Shown one piece after another: positions 8,107 through 16,911 of a DNA stretch of 64,000 nt (the first letter of the stretch is position 1; each line of letters starts with the position of its first letter). Below the pieces are notes generated by a model. The model had not been told where the DNA came from, did not search any database, and saw only the letters and a list, made by a program, of their open reading frames with translations. The position numbers and the translations under genes are program-made. Origin of the DNA: Olsenella sp. KGMB02461 (GTDB taxonomy: Bacteria > Actinomycetota > Coriobacteriia > Coriobacteriales > Atopobiaceae); NCBI RefSeq assembly GCF_012584445.1, contig NZ_JABAHI010000006.1:1-64000 (forward strand), given 5' to 3'.

Positions 8107-9653
8107 TACAGCCCCTCCTTCACAGGGCCTGTGATCCAGGGGGCCTCACAGGCATTTTTGCCTATGGCCTCTTGGGGAAGCAAGGCGGCCTGGGCCACCA
8201 GCTCTAGGACGCGAGGAAGGCAAAACCCGCCTTGGCATCGGCCCATACCGGCGCGCACGCGGCGCTTCACCCCATCGGTGGTGGTCACAGGGATCGATCG
8301 CGAGCAGGCATCCAGGATCTCCCCGGCGCTGATCTGCTCGCAGCGACAAACGATCTCGCCGTAGGCAGGATCTGAATCCACCAGCAACGACAGCTGCTCG
8401 ACGGATAGCTCCCGGGTCTTCACAGGTCCCTTGCGCGTGCGTCCTGCCTGTTTGTTGGCAATATAGTGCAAATGGTTTCCTAATAGCTCTTTCATCATGA
8501 GCGCGATGGCAGGAGAGGCGGTAAGCCCGGGTGACTCGATGCCGGCCGCATGCACATAGCCAGGCGCCACTTCGCGGATGACAAACTCGTGGCCTGCCTC
8601 ATGCGCCCTGAGCCCCGCAAAAGACGTGATGGTTGCCTTGAGATCGAGCTCCGGAAAGCTTTGGTGGGCAAGCTGCGCGATAGCGGCCAGCTCGGCTGCC
8701 GAGGTGCAGGTGGCTTCAGGATCGTCTATGTCCACCGCAGTGGGGCCTACCAGCGTGTTCCCATGAGTAGTAGGAGCCACCAGCACGCCCTTGCCCTTGG
8801 GCCCTGGCAGCTGGAAGAGCGTGTGGCGAGGCGCCGGCTCTGCCGATAGGTCCAATAGATAGTAGGATCCGCGCCGAGGGGTTATAGAGAGCCTCTGGTC
8901 GTGGGGGACCCACGGGTTATACAAGTCTGCCGAGAAGACCCCCGCCGCAGCTGCCACGCACCGGCAATAGTAGGCGCCCCGGGCAGTGGCGACGCACCAG
9001 CGGGCTCCCTGCGAGAGCGCCGCCGCTTCCTGAGAAGAGATCTCATCCTGGGCGTTCAGGCGGCGCACCTGCTCCACCGGCTCCGACAGGTGGAACCCGA
9101 CGCCGTTGTCGGCAGCCAACTCAGCCTGGGCCACGCAGAGCAAGAAGGGGTCCACGATACCTGCGGTGGGAGCCCAAAGAGCAGCCACTGCCTCAGGCGA
9201 CACATGAGGCTCCAGGCGGCGGAGGCGCTCTTGGCCTATCACCTCGAGCCCCTCTACCCCGTTGGCGCGGCCGCGGGAGGCCAACTCCTCCAAGCGGGGG
9301 ATGTCGGCTGTATCGAAGGCCAGCACCAGCGAGCCGTTTTGCTCGTAGGGAATGTCTAGGTCGCGGCAGAGCTGCGGCATGAGAGCGGCTCCGGCCACAT
9401 TGAGGCGCGCCATGAGCGAGCCGGGAGCCGCATCGAAGCCTGCGTGGACAATGCCCGAGTTGGCCTTGGACGTGCCGCAGCCCACGTCGGGCTCAGCTTC
9501 GAAAACGGCCACGTTCAGCTGCTCATAGGAGAGCTCTCGCGCGAGAGCGCACCCCACGGCTCCAGCGCCGATAATGGCCACGTCCAGCACGGGGGGTTCA
9601 ACGGCCGAGGGATGGGTTTCTCGGCAAGGCGGGGCGCCAAAAGATGATGTCAT
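8106..9653 (-). CDS. glpA: Anaerobic glycerol-3-phosphate dehydrogenase, GlpA-like
   Basis: First gene of the operon, 515 residues. It contains a DAO-type FAD domain (VAIIGAGAVGCALAREL near residue 25, GTSKANSGIVHAG near 60). Its C-terminal BFD-type [2Fe-2S] domain has Cys in IVCRCEQIS and in RCQGGFCLP. It should oxidise sn-glycerol-3-phosphate to dihydroxyacetone phosphate and pass electrons to the adjacent flavoprotein. The start is ATG 9653 behind GAGAGGGA. The first 20 residues are low in conservation and contain one dispersed 9-mer. Other DAO-family substrates cannot be excluded, but the glpK neighbour argues for glycerol-3-phosphate. Confidence 0.85.
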   Translation of the reverse strand: MTSSFGAPPCRETHPSAVEPPVLDVAIIGAGAVGCALARELSYEQLNVAVFEAEPDVGCGTSKANSGIVHAGFDAAPGSLMARLNVAGAALMPQLCRDLDIPYEQNGSLVLAFDTADIPRLEELASRGRANGVEGLEVIGQERLRRLEPHVSPEAVAALWAPTAGIVDPFLLCVAQAELAADNGVGFHLSEPVEQVRRLNAQDEISSQEAAALSQGARWCVATARGAYYCRCVAAAAGVFSADLYNPWVPHDQRLSITPRRGSYYLLDLSAEPAPRHTLFQLPGPKGKGVLVAPTTHGNTLVGPTAVDIDDPEATCTSAAELAAIAQLAHQSFPELDLKATITSFAGLRAHEAGHEFVIREVAPGYVHAAGIESPGLTASPAIALMMKELLGNHLHYIANKQAGRTRKGPVKTRELSVEQLSLLVDSDPAYGEIVCRCEQISAGEILDACSRSIPVTTTDGVKRRVRAGMGRCQGGFCLPRVLELVAQAALLPQEAIGKNACEAPWITGPVKEGL

Positions 9654-9907
9654 GGGTCCCTCTCTGATGGAAAAACAAATCTAAATGTGAGAATACTTAG
9701 CAGATAGTTTACAGGTAGTTTCAAGAAAACCCACAGCTTTGGCTCAGGATGGGCGGTCAAATTAAGAACTCCCAGCATGGGGCATATTTTGGGTCTATTT
9801 CGAGCATTTGGCCCAATGATGTTTTAGAGGATATAGAAACACCCGCGACACCCAATTGGGATAGAGTGCAATCGACTTGGTAGATGACCTAGAGCGAGGA
9901 GTTGGGC

Positions 9908-12688
9908 GTGGCGCACGTTGAGACACATCCCATCGATCGAGCGATCAATCCAGGTATCGAGGGGGTGGACAAGCGCGCAATGGCCGAGGAGGCGTTGGCG
10001 TTTCTCAAGACCCCTCCAGAGCTGCAGCACAACATCTGGCTCTTCTTGCACCTGGTGCGCACCGTGCTGGAAGAGTGCGATCCCAAGCTGCTGGCGGTGT
10101 TCGACCGCCTGCTGGTAGATTCCATCATCGTCAATATCTCGCCGGATGCCCAAATGCCCGAGGACTATCGGGAGCTCATCGAAGACTTTGACGCCGACTG
10201 CGCCTTTGAAGACGCCATCGAGACCTACGACAACCTCACCACGTCTGAGGCCACGCTGGTGGTGCGCGCCTTCACGGTCTTCTTCCACCTGGCCAACATC
10301 TGCGAGGAGAACTACCGCGTCCATGCCCTGCGCGAGCGCGAGGCCCAGGTGCCCACCACCTCGGCAGAAGATCCGGTGAACGACCTCACCGTGGGCTTCT
10401 ACAACCTCCTGGAGGAGCGCGGCCGCGCCAAGGCTCAGGGCATCTTGAACCGCCTGGAGTTTCGCCCGGTGTTCACCGCCCACCCCACCGAGGCCCGCCG
10501 CAAGGCCATCGCCGGCAAGATCCGCCGCATCTCCGAGCTATTGGAGGAGCGCTCAGGCGCCACCGGCGCCACTCAAGCAGAGATCGACCGCCGCATGCTT
10601 CAGGAAATCTCCTCCATGCTGCGCACCTCCCCCATCTCCCACCGCAAGCCCACGCCGGTGGAAGAGGCCGACACCGTCATCGACATCTTCGACCACACCC
10701 TCTTCGACGTGGTGCCCCAGGTCTACCGTCGCTTCGACGACTGGGAGCTGGGCGACAAGGCCGGCGCCGTGCCGCCCCTCTGCCCCGCCTTCTTCCATCC
10801 CGGCAGCTGGATTGGCTCCGACCGCGACGGCAACCCCAACGTCACCGCCAAGGTGAGCCGCCTGGTGGCCGAGAAATACCGCGTCCATGCCTTGACCCGC
10901 TTGGCTGAGCGCACGGCAGACGTGGGCCGCAACCTCACGCTGGACACCGTCTTCACCAAGCCCTCCAAAGAGCTGTTGAACCTGTGGAACCATCAGGTGG
11001 AGATGAGCGAGGTGCTCACTTCCAAGGCAGCCGGCATGTCCACCCGAGAGACCCACCGCGCCGTCATGCTGGTGATCTCCGAGCGCCTCGCCGCCACAGT
11101 GGCCCGCACGGCAGACATCATGTACAGCTCTCCTGAGGAATACATCGCAGACCTCTTGGTGGTCCAGCGCTCCCTTGCCGAGGCCGGCGCCGCCCGCGAG
11201 GCCTACGGCCCTCTCCAAAAGCTCATCTGGCAGGCCCAAAGCTTTGGGTTCTCCCTGGTAGAGATGGAATTTCGTCAGCACTCCCTGGTGCATGCCCGCG
11301 CCTTGGAAGATATCCGCGAGCATGGCCGCTGGGGCGAGAACGGCGAGCTGGCGCCCATGACCCGCGAAGTGCTGGACACCTTCCGCGCCATCGGCACCAT
11401 CCAGCGCAAGAACGGCGTGGCCGCTGCCAGGCGCTACATCATCTCGTTCACCCAGTGCGCCCAGGACATCGCCAACGTCTACGAGCTGGCACGCCTGGCC
11501 TTCGCCCACGAGAAAGACGTTCCCCAGCTGGATGTCATTCCCCTGTTCGAGCAGGTGACAGACCTCCAAAACGCCGTGGATACCCTAGATGAGATCATCC
11601 AGCTGCCCGACGTTCAGCGTCGCCTGGCCCAAACCGGGCGCCGCATGGAAGTCATGTTGGGCTACTCCGACTCTTCCAAGGACGCCGGCCCCACCACCGC
11701 CACCTTTGTGCTCCATCAGGCCCAGCACGATATCGCTGACTGGGCACGCCGCAATGCCATCGACCTGGTGCTCATGCATGGTCGCGGCGGAGCGGTGGGC
11801 CGCGGCGGCGGCCCGGCCAACCGCGCGGTGCTCTCCCAGCCCAAGGGCTCTGTGAACTGCTGCTTCAAGCTCACCGAGCAGGGCGAGGTCATCTTTGCCC
11901 GCTATGGCAACTCCACCTTGGCCCGCCGCCATATCGAGAGCGTGGCCGGCGCCACCCTCACCCATGCCAGCACCTCGGTGCAAAACATCAACACCGGCGC
12001 CACCCAGCAGTTCGCCCCTATGACCCAGGTGCTTGAGGAAGCCTCCCGCGCCAAGTATGAGGAGCTTCTGGGCACCGACGGCTTTGTGGAATGGTTTGGC
12101 GAGGTCACCCCGCTCACAGAGATTGGCCTGTTGCCCATTGGCTCCCGCCCTGCAAAGCGCGGCCTAGGCGCCAAGTCGCTGGACGACCTGCGCGCCATCC
12201 CCTGGATCTTCTCCTGGTCCCAGGCGCGCATGAACCTGGCCGCCTGGTATGGCCTGGGCACTGCCTGCGAGACCCTGGGCGACTTGGAGCTTTTGCGCAA
12301 GGCCTACGAGACCTGGCCGCTGTTCACCACCTTCATCGACAACATCGAGATGTCTCTGGCCAAGACCGACGAGCGCTTGGCTCGCATGTATTTGGCCCTG
12401 GGCGACCGCGACGACTTGGCCAAGACCGTGCTGGACGAGATGGCTTTGACGCGCTCCTGGGTGCTGCGGATCACCGGCAACGAGTGGCCGCTGCAAAACC
12501 GCCGCGTACTGGGGCCACTGGTGCGCATGCGCCTGCCCTTTGTGAACGTGCTGTCGCTGGCTCAGGTGCGTTCGCTGGAACGCCTGCGCAAGACCGACGG
12601 CCTAAGCGACGAGGAGCGCGCAGAGCTTACGTACCTGATATTGTGCACCGTGAGCGGCGTAGCTGCCGGCCTGCAGAATACAGGCTGA
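9908..12688 (+). CDS. ppc: Phosphoenolpyruvate carboxylase
   Basis: A 926-residue cytoplasmic enzyme that carboxylates phosphoenolpyruvate with bicarbonate to oxaloacetate, an anaplerotic step. All signatures are present: VFTAHPTEARR with the catalytic His, GSDRDGNPNVTAK, LGYSDSSKDAG, the glycine loop HGRGGAVGRGGGP, and the invariant C-terminal QNTG. I choose GTG 9908 because GAGGAG ends seven bases upstream; the in-frame TTG at 9902 sits one base from that site. It is transcribed divergently from glpA across 254 bases and is closed by a strong hairpin. No phosphorylatable N-terminal Ser of the plant type is seen. Confidence 0.97.
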   Translation: MAHVETHPIDRAINPGIEGVDKRAMAEEALAFLKTPPELQHNIWLFLHLVRTVLEECDPKLLAVFDRLLVDSIIVNISPDAQMPEDYRELIEDFDADCAFEDAIETYDNLTTSEATLVVRAFTVFFHLANICEENYRVHALREREAQVPTTSAEDPVNDLTVGFYNLLEERGRAKAQGILNRLEFRPVFTAHPTEARRKAIAGKIRRISELLEERSGATGATQAEIDRRMLQEISSMLRTSPISHRKPTPVEEADTVIDIFDHTLFDVVPQVYRRFDDWELGDKAGAVPPLCPAFFHPGSWIGSDRDGNPNVTAKVSRLVAEKYRVHALTRLAERTADVGRNLTLDTVFTKPSKELLNLWNHQVEMSEVLTSKAAGMSTRETHRAVMLVISERLAATVARTADIMYSSPEEYIADLLVVQRSLAEAGAAREAYGPLQKLIWQAQSFGFSLVEMEFRQHSLVHARALEDIREHGRWGENGELAPMTREVLDTFRAIGTIQRKNGVAAARRYIISFTQCAQDIANVYELARLAFAHEKDVPQLDVIPLFEQVTDLQNAVDTLDEIIQLPDVQRRLAQTGRRMEVMLGYSDSSKDAGPTTATFVLHQAQHDIADWARRNAIDLVLMHGRGGAVGRGGGPANRAVLSQPKGSVNCCFKLTEQGEVIFARYGNSTLARRHIESVAGATLTHASTSVQNINTGATQQFAPMTQVLEEASRAKYEELLGTDGFVEWFGEVTPLTEIGLLPIGSRPAKRGLGAKSLDDLRAIPWIFSWSQARMNLAAWYGLGTACETLGDLELLRKAYETWPLFTTFIDNIEMSLAKTDERLARMYLALGDRDDLAKTVLDEMALTRSWVLRITGNEWPLQNRRVLGPLVRMRLPFVNVLSLAQVRSLERLRKTDGLSDEERAELTYLILCTVSGVAAGLQNTG

Positions 12689-12763
12689 TAAAGGCGGGGA
12701 CGCTGCAGCATTACAGGATTCGTAGCGCGCGGTATTATATTCTTCTAGGTTCCCTCTAGAAAT

Positions 12764-12816
12764 ATGCTCCATTAGTTACATTGTATTGTAGCTAATGGAG
12801 CATTATTATATTTTTA
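12764..12816 (+). terminator. Intrinsic terminator of ppc
   Basis: ATGCTCCATTAG-T-TACA pairs with TGTA-G-CTAATGGAGCAT around the loop TTGTAT, a 17-bp stem with one T-G wobble. A T-run follows at 12811-12815. It lies 75 bases after the ppc stop. Confidence 0.85.
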
Positions 12817-12837
12817 CCTATCTAATTTACTTATATC

Positions 12838-12855
12838 GCTACATTATATTGTAGC
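12838..12855. repeat. Second hairpin sharing sequence with the ppc terminator
   Basis: GCTACA-TTATAT-TGTAGC forms a 6-bp stem. The segment ACATTATATTGTAGC nearly repeats ACATTGTATTGTAGC of the ppc terminator, so the two hairpins look like a local duplication. Confidence 0.5.
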
Positions 12856-13182
12856 AATCGTAGCTATTTCTTAGAGGGACCCAGAGGCATGTCCAAGGCC
12901 CCACGCAGAGTCACATCCACATCCCACACACTCACAAACATCCTCAAGCCACGACCTCTCGCACAGCCGATAAGAACTCTGCCACATGCTCGGAGGGGTG
13001 CGGTGAGTGCAGCCAAGGTCGCTAAGGCTTGCATCCCAAGGCGGTGGCCACATCAAACGCTCTGGCCTCTATGACAGGCTGCGCCAAGCAGCTCACCGCC
13101 GATGAGATCTTCCAAATCTTGGTGGAGTGCCGATAAGCTTTTATCATCGACAAGTTTTGCGTCTCACGTGAAAGGAGCGCCT

Positions 13183-13845
13183 ATGCCTGCTTCTCTTGAT
13201 CGCCGCGAGTTAGTAAAGATTCTGGGCGGGGTCCTGGCCGCGCTTCCCGTGTCCAACATGCTGGCAGGTTGCTCCAACAATGCAACCGCAGGCTCCAGCG
13301 CCGCCGATAGCGCTGGAAACTCCTCTGAAAGCGATGCTGCAGCCTCCAACTCTGGCAACGGCTCCAAGACGCTGGTGGCGTTCTTCTCGGCAACGGGACA
13401 TACCCACGCCGTCGCTCAAGCCGCCGCAGACGCATTGGATGCAGATCTCTTTGAGATCACCCTTGCGGCGCCCTACGGCAACGAGGACCTCGATTACAAC
13501 AACCCCGATAGCCGGGTCTCCAAAGAACACGAGGATGAGTCGCTGCGCACGTTGGAGTTGGCTCGCACCACGCCGGAACATTTTGAGAACTACGACACCG
13601 TGCTTTTGGGCTACCCCATTTGGTGGGGCATTTCGGCTTGGCCTACTAACGACTTTGCCTCGGGCAACGACTTTACCGGTAAGCGTGTAGTGCCGTTTTG
13701 CACCTCTGCCTCGTCACCCATTGGCCAAAGCGGCTCCAACTCGGCCGAGCTTGCTGGTACTGGTACCTGGGAGGAAGGCACGCGCTTCCCCTCAAGCACC
13801 TCTGCAGACGAGGTTGCCGACTGGGCCGTGAGCTTGAGTCAATAG
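13183..13845 (+). CDS. Tat-type lipoprotein flavodoxin
   Basis: A 220-residue exported flavodoxin. The N-terminus has a twin-arginine-like motif (DRRELVK), a short hydrophobic stretch and a lipobox LAGC with the lipidated Cys near residue 28, then a Ser/Asn/Ala-rich linker. The flavodoxin fold follows: the phosphate loop is FFSATGHTHAVA and a later strand is YDTVLLGYPIWWG, as in the WrbA/flavodoxin_4 type. It likely carries FMN outside the membrane as an electron carrier. The start is ATG 13183 with AAAGGAG six bases upstream; the longer frame from 13102 would bury the signal. Confidence 0.88.
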   Translation: MPASLDRRELVKILGGVLAALPVSNMLAGCSNNATAGSSAADSAGNSSESDAAASNSGNGSKTLVAFFSATGHTHAVAQAAADALDADLFEITLAAPYGNEDLDYNNPDSRVSKEHEDESLRTLELARTTPEHFENYDTVLLGYPIWWGISAWPTNDFASGNDFTGKRVVPFCTSASSPIGQSGSNSAELAGTGTWEEGTRFPSSTSADEVADWAVSLSQ

Positions 13846-13944
13846 GTGTTGGGACATAGGGTGCTTCGCTCGAGGTCGCGATAAGAGCCGAGAGTTGGAG
13901 CCGCAGGGGAAGGCGAGTCAGTCCGCGTTGCCCTCAGCCGCCAA

Positions 13945-14676
13945 TTAAAAATCTCTGGCCTCGTAGAACTTCGCTGCCAGTTGGGCGGTAAGCGCCAACA
14001 CCGCAAGTCCCACGCACACGATGGCAAAGCACGCCAGAATGAGCACCCAGCCTTGGGCAAACAACCCATCCAGCACGCCGCCCAGCGATGCCACCAGGGC
14101 GTCTAGCGGCGAGTTGTCCATCATGCCAAAGGCGGACAGCACGATCAGGGGCACCAAAGTGACCAGCAAAAGGATGAAGGGCAGCTGTTGGGTAGTCTTG
14201 GTCATTCCCAGCTTGAAGCCCACGGCCAAAAGGATGCCCAACATCACGCAGCCTACCAGCAAGATCAGAGAAGACGACAGCGCCATGACGCCTAGGTTCT
14301 CGGTGGTAAGGGCAAAGGCGGCGGCTTGCTCGGCAGGCAGGTCCAGGCTGGAAGCCACCAGCCCCACCGCCACGCAGATAACTGCGCCCAGGAGCGCAGC
14401 CAGAAGCCCTACCGCTGCCGCAATGCAGTAGCGGGCATAGACCACTTCGCGCCGAGAGATGGGCATGACCAGGCGTGCGCACTCCCACCCATGGGAATCG
14501 TTGGTGAGGCCGGTCTGAGCGCAGCCAATGAGAAGAATCGTGCCCATCATGCCAGGCACAGGCGCCATGCTTTGAAGCGCCACCATCTCAAAGACCGTGA
14601 TCACCAGGGCGATGCGGAAGGTGCGCATCAAATAGTCGCGATAGACCCTAAGATCTACCAAGAGGGCAGGTTTCAT
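13945..14676 (-). CDS. ABC-2 type transporter permease
   Basis: A 243-residue integral membrane protein with about six hydrophobic helices, including segments near residues 20-55, 85-110, 128-150, 165-185 and 212-235. A basic motif, PISRREVVYARY, near residue 72 is typical of ABC-2 permeases coupled to bacitracin/antibiotic-type ATPases. It is the last gene of the gntR-ABC-permease operon, and its ATG directly follows the TAA of the ATPase gene. Substrate unknown; export or stress response is suggested by the YtrA-like regulator. Confidence 0.82.
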   Translation of the reverse strand: MKPALLVDLRVYRDYLMRTFRIALVITVFEMVALQSMAPVPGMMGTILLIGCAQTGLTNDSHGWECARLVMPISRREVVYARYCIAAAVGLLAALLGAVICVAVGLVASSLDLPAEQAAAFALTTENLGVMALSSSLILLVGCVMLGILLAVGFKLGMTKTTQQLPFILLLVTLVPLIVLSAFGMMDNSPLDALVASLGGVLDGLFAQGWVLILACFAIVCVGLAVLALTAQLAAKFYEARDF

Positions 14677-15582
14677 TTATCGGTCGCCGCCTTTGAATAA
14701 AAGAGTCATGTACTCATCAATGCTTAACGGGTTGCAGGGGATCTGGGGGAAGCTCTCTTGGAACGCGAAGCGATCGGGTACCCAAAGATCCCAGGACATA
14801 CCCTTATGAAGCTGCCGCCAGGCATCGGGGTCGATGATCCCTGCCGCTTGCACCCGCTCCAGATCCGAGGTGCGGCAGTGCGCCACGCCCATCTCGTCGG
14901 TGATGGTTTCGCGAGCCAGGTCGAAGACGATGGCGCCGTCGTCGATGCATACCACGCGGTCGGCGATGTGTTCCAGGTCAGAGGTGATGTGGCTGCTCAT
15001 CAAGATGCCGCGCTCGCCATCTGACACATAGTCGCGAAGCACCTCGAGGATCTCGTCTCGAGCTATGGGGTCGAGCCCCGCCGTAGCCTCATCCAACACC
15101 AGCACTCGCGAGTCGTGGCTCAAGGCCATGGCCAGCTGCAGGCGCATGCCCATGCCGCGGGAGAGGTCCTCGACCTTTTTATCCTTATCAAGGCCGGCCT
15201 CGCGAGCAAGCTCCCAAAAACGTGGGGCATCCCAGGTCTCATAGGCATAGGATCCTATGGCAGAAACGTCGGCCACCGTGAGGCTGCCGGGATAAGGGGT
15301 GCTGTCAAATACCACCCCCAGATGCTCTTTGGCGCCATTTCCTTGGACGCTTCCCAGCAGCGAACTGGGACAGGATAACACCTGCGCTTCTCCCCCATCG
15401 AGCTTGATGAGTCCCAACAGCGCCTTCAAGGTAGTGGTCTTGCCGGCTCCGTTCTTGCCGATAAACCCCACCACCTCGCCCGGGGCCACTTCCAAGCTCA
15501 CGGCTTTAAGGGAAAAGTCTTCGTAGTATTTTGTGAGCCCACGCGCCAGGATAAGAGGGGCGGTGAGATCAGGGGTTGCCAT
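14677..15582 (-). CDS. ABC transporter ATP-binding protein
   Basis: A 301-residue ATPase. Walker A is GKNGAGKTTT (about residues 42-51), the signature is LSRGMGMRLQLAMAL near residue 140, Walker B is VLVLDEATAGLD near 160, and the switch His is in SSHITSD. The C-terminal 90 residues form an accessory region seen in YtrB-like ATPases. It pairs with the adjacent permease and is probably repressed by the upstream GntR protein. The substrate cannot be told from sequence. Confidence 0.92.
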   Translation of the reverse strand: MATPDLTAPLILARGLTKYYEDFSLKAVSLEVAPGEVVGFIGKNGAGKTTTLKALLGLIKLDGGEAQVLSCPSSLLGSVQGNGAKEHLGVVFDSTPYPGSLTVADVSAIGSYAYETWDAPRFWELAREAGLDKDKKVEDLSRGMGMRLQLAMALSHDSRVLVLDEATAGLDPIARDEILEVLRDYVSDGERGILMSSHITSDLEHIADRVVCIDDGAIVFDLARETITDEMGVAHCRTSDLERVQAAGIIDPDAWRQLHKGMSWDLWVPDRFAFQESFPQIPCNPLSIDEYMTLLFKGGDR

Positions 15583-15611
15583 GGTTGGAATCCTTTCCTT
15601 ACAAATAGAGG

Positions 15612-15980
15612 CTAGTCCATAACGAGCGAAAGCATTTCATCTATCTCTTCGTTGGCAAGCCCCAGCGAGCGAGCCTTTTCCACCGCCTGGCCAAGGAGTT
15701 CCTCCACCTCGCGCAGTTGTTCCTCGCGCAAAAGCTCGCTGTTGCCGCCAGCCACAAAGCTGCCTTTGCCAGGCATGGTGGTGATGAAGCCGGTGGCTTC
15801 CAGATCTGCGTAGGCGCGTTTGGTGGTGATGGCGCTCACTCGCAGGCTGTTGGCCAGCGACCGGATGGAGGGCAGCTGCTCGCCTTCTTCAAGGTCGCCG
15901 GTCATGATGGCGGTTTTTATCTGCTCGCAAATCTGCTCGTAGATTGGCTTGCCGCTGGAGTTTGAAATCACCAGTTCCAA
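15612..15980 (-). CDS. GntR family regulator, YtrA-like
   Basis: A 122-residue repressor. A winged helix-turn-helix (PIYEQICEQIK, then LPSIRSLANSLRVSAIT) is followed by a short helical tail of about 45 residues with no large effector domain, as in the YtrA subfamily. The start is TTG 15980, preceded by GAAAGGA at seven bases, which gives the normal family length; the ORF extends upstream through promoter sequence. It heads an operon with the ABC ATPase and permease, the usual YtrA target, and an inverted repeat lies 113 bases upstream. Confidence 0.88.
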   Translation of the reverse strand: MELVISNSSGKPIYEQICEQIKTAIMTGDLEEGEQLPSIRSLANSLRVSAITTKRAYADLEATGFITTMPGKGSFVAGGNSELLREEQLREVEELLGQAVEKARSLGLANEEIDEMLSLVMD

Positions 15981-16092
15981 GTGAGTGTCCTTTCTGTGCT
16001 GCTTCGCCCGGCGTCCCTGGCGAAGCCCGCTGCGCCCAAGCGTCCTTGTTCGCAGCCCGAGGATTCCAAACGTCTCTGGGCACCTCGTTGAG

Positions 16093-16123
16093 CATACTGT
16101 GTATACCCGATAAGTACAGTATG
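16093..16123. promoter_or_regulatory. Inverted repeat, likely GntR/YtrA operator
   Basis: CATACTGT and ACAGTATG form perfect 8-base arms separated by 15 bases, with further GTATAC and GTAC symmetry inside. It sits upstream of the gntR start at 15980, where an autoregulatory operator would be expected. Binding is inferred from position and symmetry only. Confidence 0.5.
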
Positions 16124-16173
16124 TACAGATCACCATCGCTTTGCAAGAGCTTTTTAAAGAAACCCGGCACTCC

Positions 16174-16267
16174 AGAGCATGCCGCCGACACCCATGGCGC
16201 CACCATCACCGTGGACTCCCGCCTCAATGAAGGTTCGCTCTTTACCGTTCATTTTCCTTTAAGCTAG
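16174..16267 (+). pseudogene. 3' remnant of a sensor histidine kinase
   Basis: About 30 codons before the TAG at 16265 read like the end of a HATPase_c domain: His-Ala-Ala-Asp-Thr-His-Gly-Ala, TITVDSRLNEGS, then FTVHFPL. This matches the usual G-T-I-x-V-x-S-x-x-G-x-G-S-x-F-T-V-x-L-P ending of histidine kinases. No catalytic core, phosphoacceptor region or start precedes it; upstream is the gntR promoter. It appears to be a deletion relic. Confidence 0.6.
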
Positions 16268-16310
16268 GAGCATATCGCGCTTTTGACTTCACGCCCGCCA
16301 GGAGGCAGCC

Positions 16311-16811
16311 ATGACCCAGTCCTACCCTATGCAAATGAAGCATCGCGAACTCTCCCGCCAAGAGGCCTTTGAGATTTTGGAAGAGGGCGAGTTTGCCACC
16401 ATCTCCACCGTAGACCCCGACGGCACCCCCTACGGCGTCCCGGCTTCCTACGTGATGATGGACGAGAAGCTCTACATTCACACCGGCAAGCGCCCCGGCC
16501 ACAAGATCGATGACTTCACCCATGACAGCCGCGTATGCGTCTCTGTGGCCTCAGAGCTGGAACCCATCTACGAGGACACCTTCTTCACCACCCGCTTCGC
16601 CTCCGCCATCGCCACCGGCCGCATCTCGCGGATAGAAGATCGAGTAACCATCAAACAGGTGCTCGCGAAACTCTGCATGAAGTACTGCCCGCAGTTCAAA
16701 AAGGAGATTGGCGGCGCCATCGAGCGCGAGCTGGACGTCACCGATATCTGGGTGGTGGAATTCGACGAGGTGCGCGGCAAAGCGGGACGACGATTGAAGA
16801 GGCAGTCTTAG
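16311..16811 (+). CDS. Pyridoxamine 5'-phosphate oxidase family protein (NimA-like)
   Basis: A 166-residue FMN-binding split-barrel protein. The N-terminal half has the family pattern: a short helix (REAFEILEEG in style), FATISTVDPDGTPYGVP, then SYVMMDEKLYIHTGKRPGHK. Relatives include nitroimidazole resistance proteins and flavin-dependent reductases; the substrate is unknown. A paralogue with the same layout lies at 25460-25960. The start is ATG 16311 behind CAGGAGGC. Confidence 0.85.
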   Translation: MTQSYPMQMKHRELSRQEAFEILEEGEFATISTVDPDGTPYGVPASYVMMDEKLYIHTGKRPGHKIDDFTHDSRVCVSVASELEPIYEDTFFTTRFASAIATGRISRIEDRVTIKQVLAKLCMKYCPQFKKEIGGAIERELDVTDIWVVEFDEVRGKAGRRLKRQS

Positions 16812-16840
16812 CCGAGAAACCCCGGCAACCGGCAGCAGAA

Positions 16841-16877
16841 AACGTCCAGTAGAAGCTAGATGCTCCTACTGGACGTT
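16841..16877 (-). terminator. Terminator between convergent genes
   Basis: AACGTCCAGTAG and CTACTGGACGTT form a 12-bp perfect stem around a 13-base loop. The run TTTTC follows on the minus strand, so it chiefly ends the surface-protein gene at 16912. It may also serve the plus-strand gene ending at 16811. Confidence 0.7.
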
Positions 16878-16911
16878 GAACTAATCATGGACATCGTGCA
16901 AAACTCATTAA

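Larger units (their letters stand above)
12689..13182. other. Intergenic region between ppc and flavodoxin gene
   Basis: It holds the ppc terminator (12764-12803) and a second hairpin (12838-12855). From 12903 to 13136 one plus-strand frame reads like a decayed Cys/His-rich protein interrupted by a TAA at 13023-13025: His-rich start, CSEGCGEC before the stop, and a plausible tail ending in EIFQILVECR after it. There is no good start codon, so I do not call a gene. Confidence 0.4.

Noticed and set aside
10553-11569. Long minus-strand open frame opposite ppc
   Set aside because: A shadow of the high-GC ppc gene; no family match and biased composition (His, Gly, Val rich).
13023-13025. In-frame stop as selenocysteine codon
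   Set aside because: The stop is TAA, not TGA, and no SECIS-like hairpin follows.
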